Source: JAWUWD01 sp034112085
GTDB taxonomy: Bacteria; Bacteroidota; Bacteroidia; Cytophagales; Cyclobacteriaceae
Direction of reading: 5' to 3'
Length of the DNA stretch: 15,305 nucleotides
Assembly (NCBI GenBank): GCA_034112085.1
Contig: JAWUWD010000061.1
Span: 1-15,305, forward strand
The notes below the pieces were generated by a model. That model was not told the DNA's origin, ran no database searches, and saw only the letters and a list, made by a program, of their open reading frames with translations. Below are positions 14,383 to 15,305 of this stretch, piece after piece. Both the position numbers and the translations under genes were made by a program. The first letter of the stretch is position 1. Every line of letters starts with the position of its first letter.

Positions 14383-14456
14383 TGGGCCCACCTGGACTCG
14401 AACCAGGGACCACCTGATTATGAGTCAGGTGCTCTAACCAACTGAGCTATAGGCCC
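14383..14456 (-). tRNA. tRNA with CAU anticodon (Met, or Ile2 with lysidine)
   Basis: A 74-base tRNA. The acceptor arms GGGCCTA and TGGGCCC pair with one G-U; discriminator A. The D arm is GCTC-AGTTGGTTAGA-GAGC-like, the anticodon stem CCTGA/TCAGG with loop CTCATAA (anticodon CAU), and the T arm CCTGG-TTCGAGT-CCAGG. CCA is not encoded. The GGGCC acceptor and GACTCATAATC anticodon arm are closer to the lysidine-modified tRNA-Ile2 than to elongator Met as I remember them, but the sequence alone does not settle it. A fragment of the same gene lies at 10911-10936. Confidence 0.93.
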
Positions 14457-14490
14457 GAAAGCAATACACAACATAAGTTGCTGTTCCTGC

Positions 14491-14521
14491 TTGAATTTCG
14501 GATTGCAATGTTACATATTTG
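14491..14521 (+). promoter_or_regulatory. Candidate promoter of the HAD hydrolase gene
   Basis: TTG (14491-14493), 20 bases, CATATTTG (14514-14521), one mismatch to TAnnTTTG. The box overlaps the first possible TTG start (14519). If the promoter is real, translation must begin further on, most likely at the TTG at 14552. Confidence 0.4.
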
Positions 14522-15187
14522 CCAACTAATACACAAAACATTTTTCAAATTTTGAAGAAGAAAAAAATAAAGCACATTGTATTTGATCTGGGGGGAGTTA
14601 TCGTGACGTTAGATCCACATCTCACAGCTCTGAAATTCTCAGAACTGAGTGGAAAAGACATTAATGAGATTTTACAATACCCAACCAAGCATCCAATTTT
14701 CAATCAATATGAAAAAGGAGAAGTAGACAGTGCTAGTTTTCGTAAAGAAGTTTGTGAGATATTGGAGGTTCAAGCTGATGATGCTACTATTGATGACTGC
14801 TGGAATGCCATGATAATCGATATCCCAAAAGAAAGATTGGAATGGTTGAAGATGTTAAGTGAAACTCATCAAGTAAGTATTCTCAGCAATACCAATGAAA
14901 TCCATATCTCTTATGTCGATCAACTTCTACAAGGGCATGGACATTATAGTTTTCATCCATTAGTAGACATTGTGTATTATTCGCATAAAATAAATATGCG
15001 GAAGCCAGATGCTAATATTTATCAGCATGTGCTGGATAATTCATCCTATCTTCCAGAAGAGACCTTGTTTCTAGATGACAACTTGGAGAATATAAATGCA
15101 GCAGTAACTTTAGGTATCAAAGCGATCCACGTACTTGATGCCAATGAAATCCCAACCTTACTTGAAAATAATGGAGTGAAAAAATAA
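14519..15187 (+). CDS. HAD-superfamily (subclass IA) phosphatase, YihX-like
   Basis: A cytosolic HAD hydrolase of up to 222 residues. Numbered from 14519, motif I is FDLGGV with nucleophile Asp23; the usual second Asp is Gly, as in YihX-type sugar-phosphate phosphatases (FDLGNV). Motif II is ILSNTN (Ser123/Asn124), motif III Lys162 in NMRKPD, and motif IV the acidic pair Asp186-Asp187 in LFLDDNLENINAA. A four-helix cap (about 35-110) fits subclass IA. The substrate is not predictable beyond small phosphate esters. No ATG exists between the in-frame stop at 14492 and motif I. The possible starts are TTG at 14519 (taken as the outer limit) or TTG at 14552, which would give MKKKKIKHIVFDLGGV, nearer the usual family N-terminus and outside the promoter-like box at 14491-14521. 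The gene converges on tRNA-Leu across a shared terminator. Confidence 0.88.
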   Translation: MPTNTQNIFQILKKKKIKHIVFDLGGVIVTLDPHLTALKFSELSGKDINEILQYPTKHPIFNQYEKGEVDSASFRKEVCEILEVQADDATIDDCWNAMIIDIPKERLEWLKMLSETHQVSILSNTNEIHISYVDQLLQGHGHYSFHPLVDIVYYSHKINMRKPDANIYQHVLDNSSYLPEETLFLDDNLENINAAVTLGIKAIHVLDANEIPTLLENNGVKK

Positions 15188-15220
15188 AACCCCTGAAAAC
15201 TAGCTAGTTAACAGGGGTTT
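15187..15220. terminator. Bidirectional terminator between the HAD gene and tRNA-Leu
   Basis: Perfect stem AAACCCCTG (15187-15195) / CAGGGGTTT (15212-15220); the loop holds the palindrome AACTAGCTAGTT. On the minus strand the stem runs into TTTTATTTTTT, a good tail for the tRNA transcript. On the plus strand only three T follow. The first base of the stem is the last base of the HAD stop codon. Confidence 0.8.
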
Positions 15221-15223
15221 GAG

Positions 15224-15305
15224 TACCCAGAGCCGGAATCGAACCGGCACGGCCTAAGCCACTAGAGTTTGAGTCTAGCGCGTCTACCAGTTCCGCCACC
15301 TGGGC
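15224..15305 (-). tRNA. tRNA-Leu (CAA anticodon)
   Basis: An 82-base tRNA. The acceptor GCCCAGG pairs with TCTGGGT (G-U at both ends), with discriminator A at 15224. The anticodon stem CTAGA/TCTAG encloses CTCAAAC (anticodon CAA), a long 13-base variable arm is typical of class II tRNA, and the T arm is GCCGG-TTCGATT-CCGGC. CCA is not encoded. Its first base is the last base of the window. Confidence 0.93.

Overview
The window looks like chromosomal DNA of a marine-type Bacteroidota, probably of the Cytophagales kind. The DNA is AT-rich and most starts lack a Shine-Dalgarno sequence. Several promoters fit the phylum's TTTG / TAnnTTTG pattern. Lipoproteins follow the SCSKDNN style, and TPR-histidine kinases, LVIVD-repeat lipoproteins and RAYT/REP relics are all typical of the group. 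These placements rest on motif recognition only; no search was run.

Layout: (1) 1-594, minus strand, the N-terminal third of SufB. The reading frame meets two in-frame stops in the last 60 bases before the window edge, although SufB-like residues continue through them. (2) 959-5612, two consecutive membrane sensor histidine kinases with periplasmic TPR domains and no response regulator nearby. (3) 5768-7820, an ECF sigma factor overlapping a gene for an unusual protein that has an anti-sigma-like N-terminus, one inner-membrane helix and a C-terminal outer-membrane-barrel-like domain. (4) 8011-9941, an LVIVD-repeat lipoprotein and a small outer-membrane barrel in one operon closed by a strong terminator. 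The sigma operon and this operon carry the same bipartite upstream motif (TTCCAACC, 15 bases, GTGTCT) at nearly the same distance from their ATG. I read this as the promoter of the ECF factor: autoregulation plus a neighbouring target operon. (5) 10255-10842, a PlsC-like acyltransferase with a textbook Bacteroidota promoter.

(6) 10911-14456 looks like a small decayed genomic island. A 26-base piece matching the anticodon-to-T-loop part of the CAU tRNA at 14383-14456 lies at 10911-10936 in the same orientation, as expected for a displaced attachment site. Between the two lie only accessory items: a LamG lipoprotein, a RAYT transposase relic with REP-like hairpins, a MORN/YwqK-like lipoprotein bracketed by three copies of a ~75-base repeat, and a 50-residue single-helix membrane protein. 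(7) 14519-15305, a YihX-like HAD hydrolase with no ATG start, facing a tRNA-Leu(CAA) across a shared bidirectional terminator.

The most interesting points are the proposed ECF / trans-envelope barrel / surface lipoprotein circuit and the tRNA-bounded repeat-rich island. Both are inferences from sequence pattern and need comparative or experimental support.
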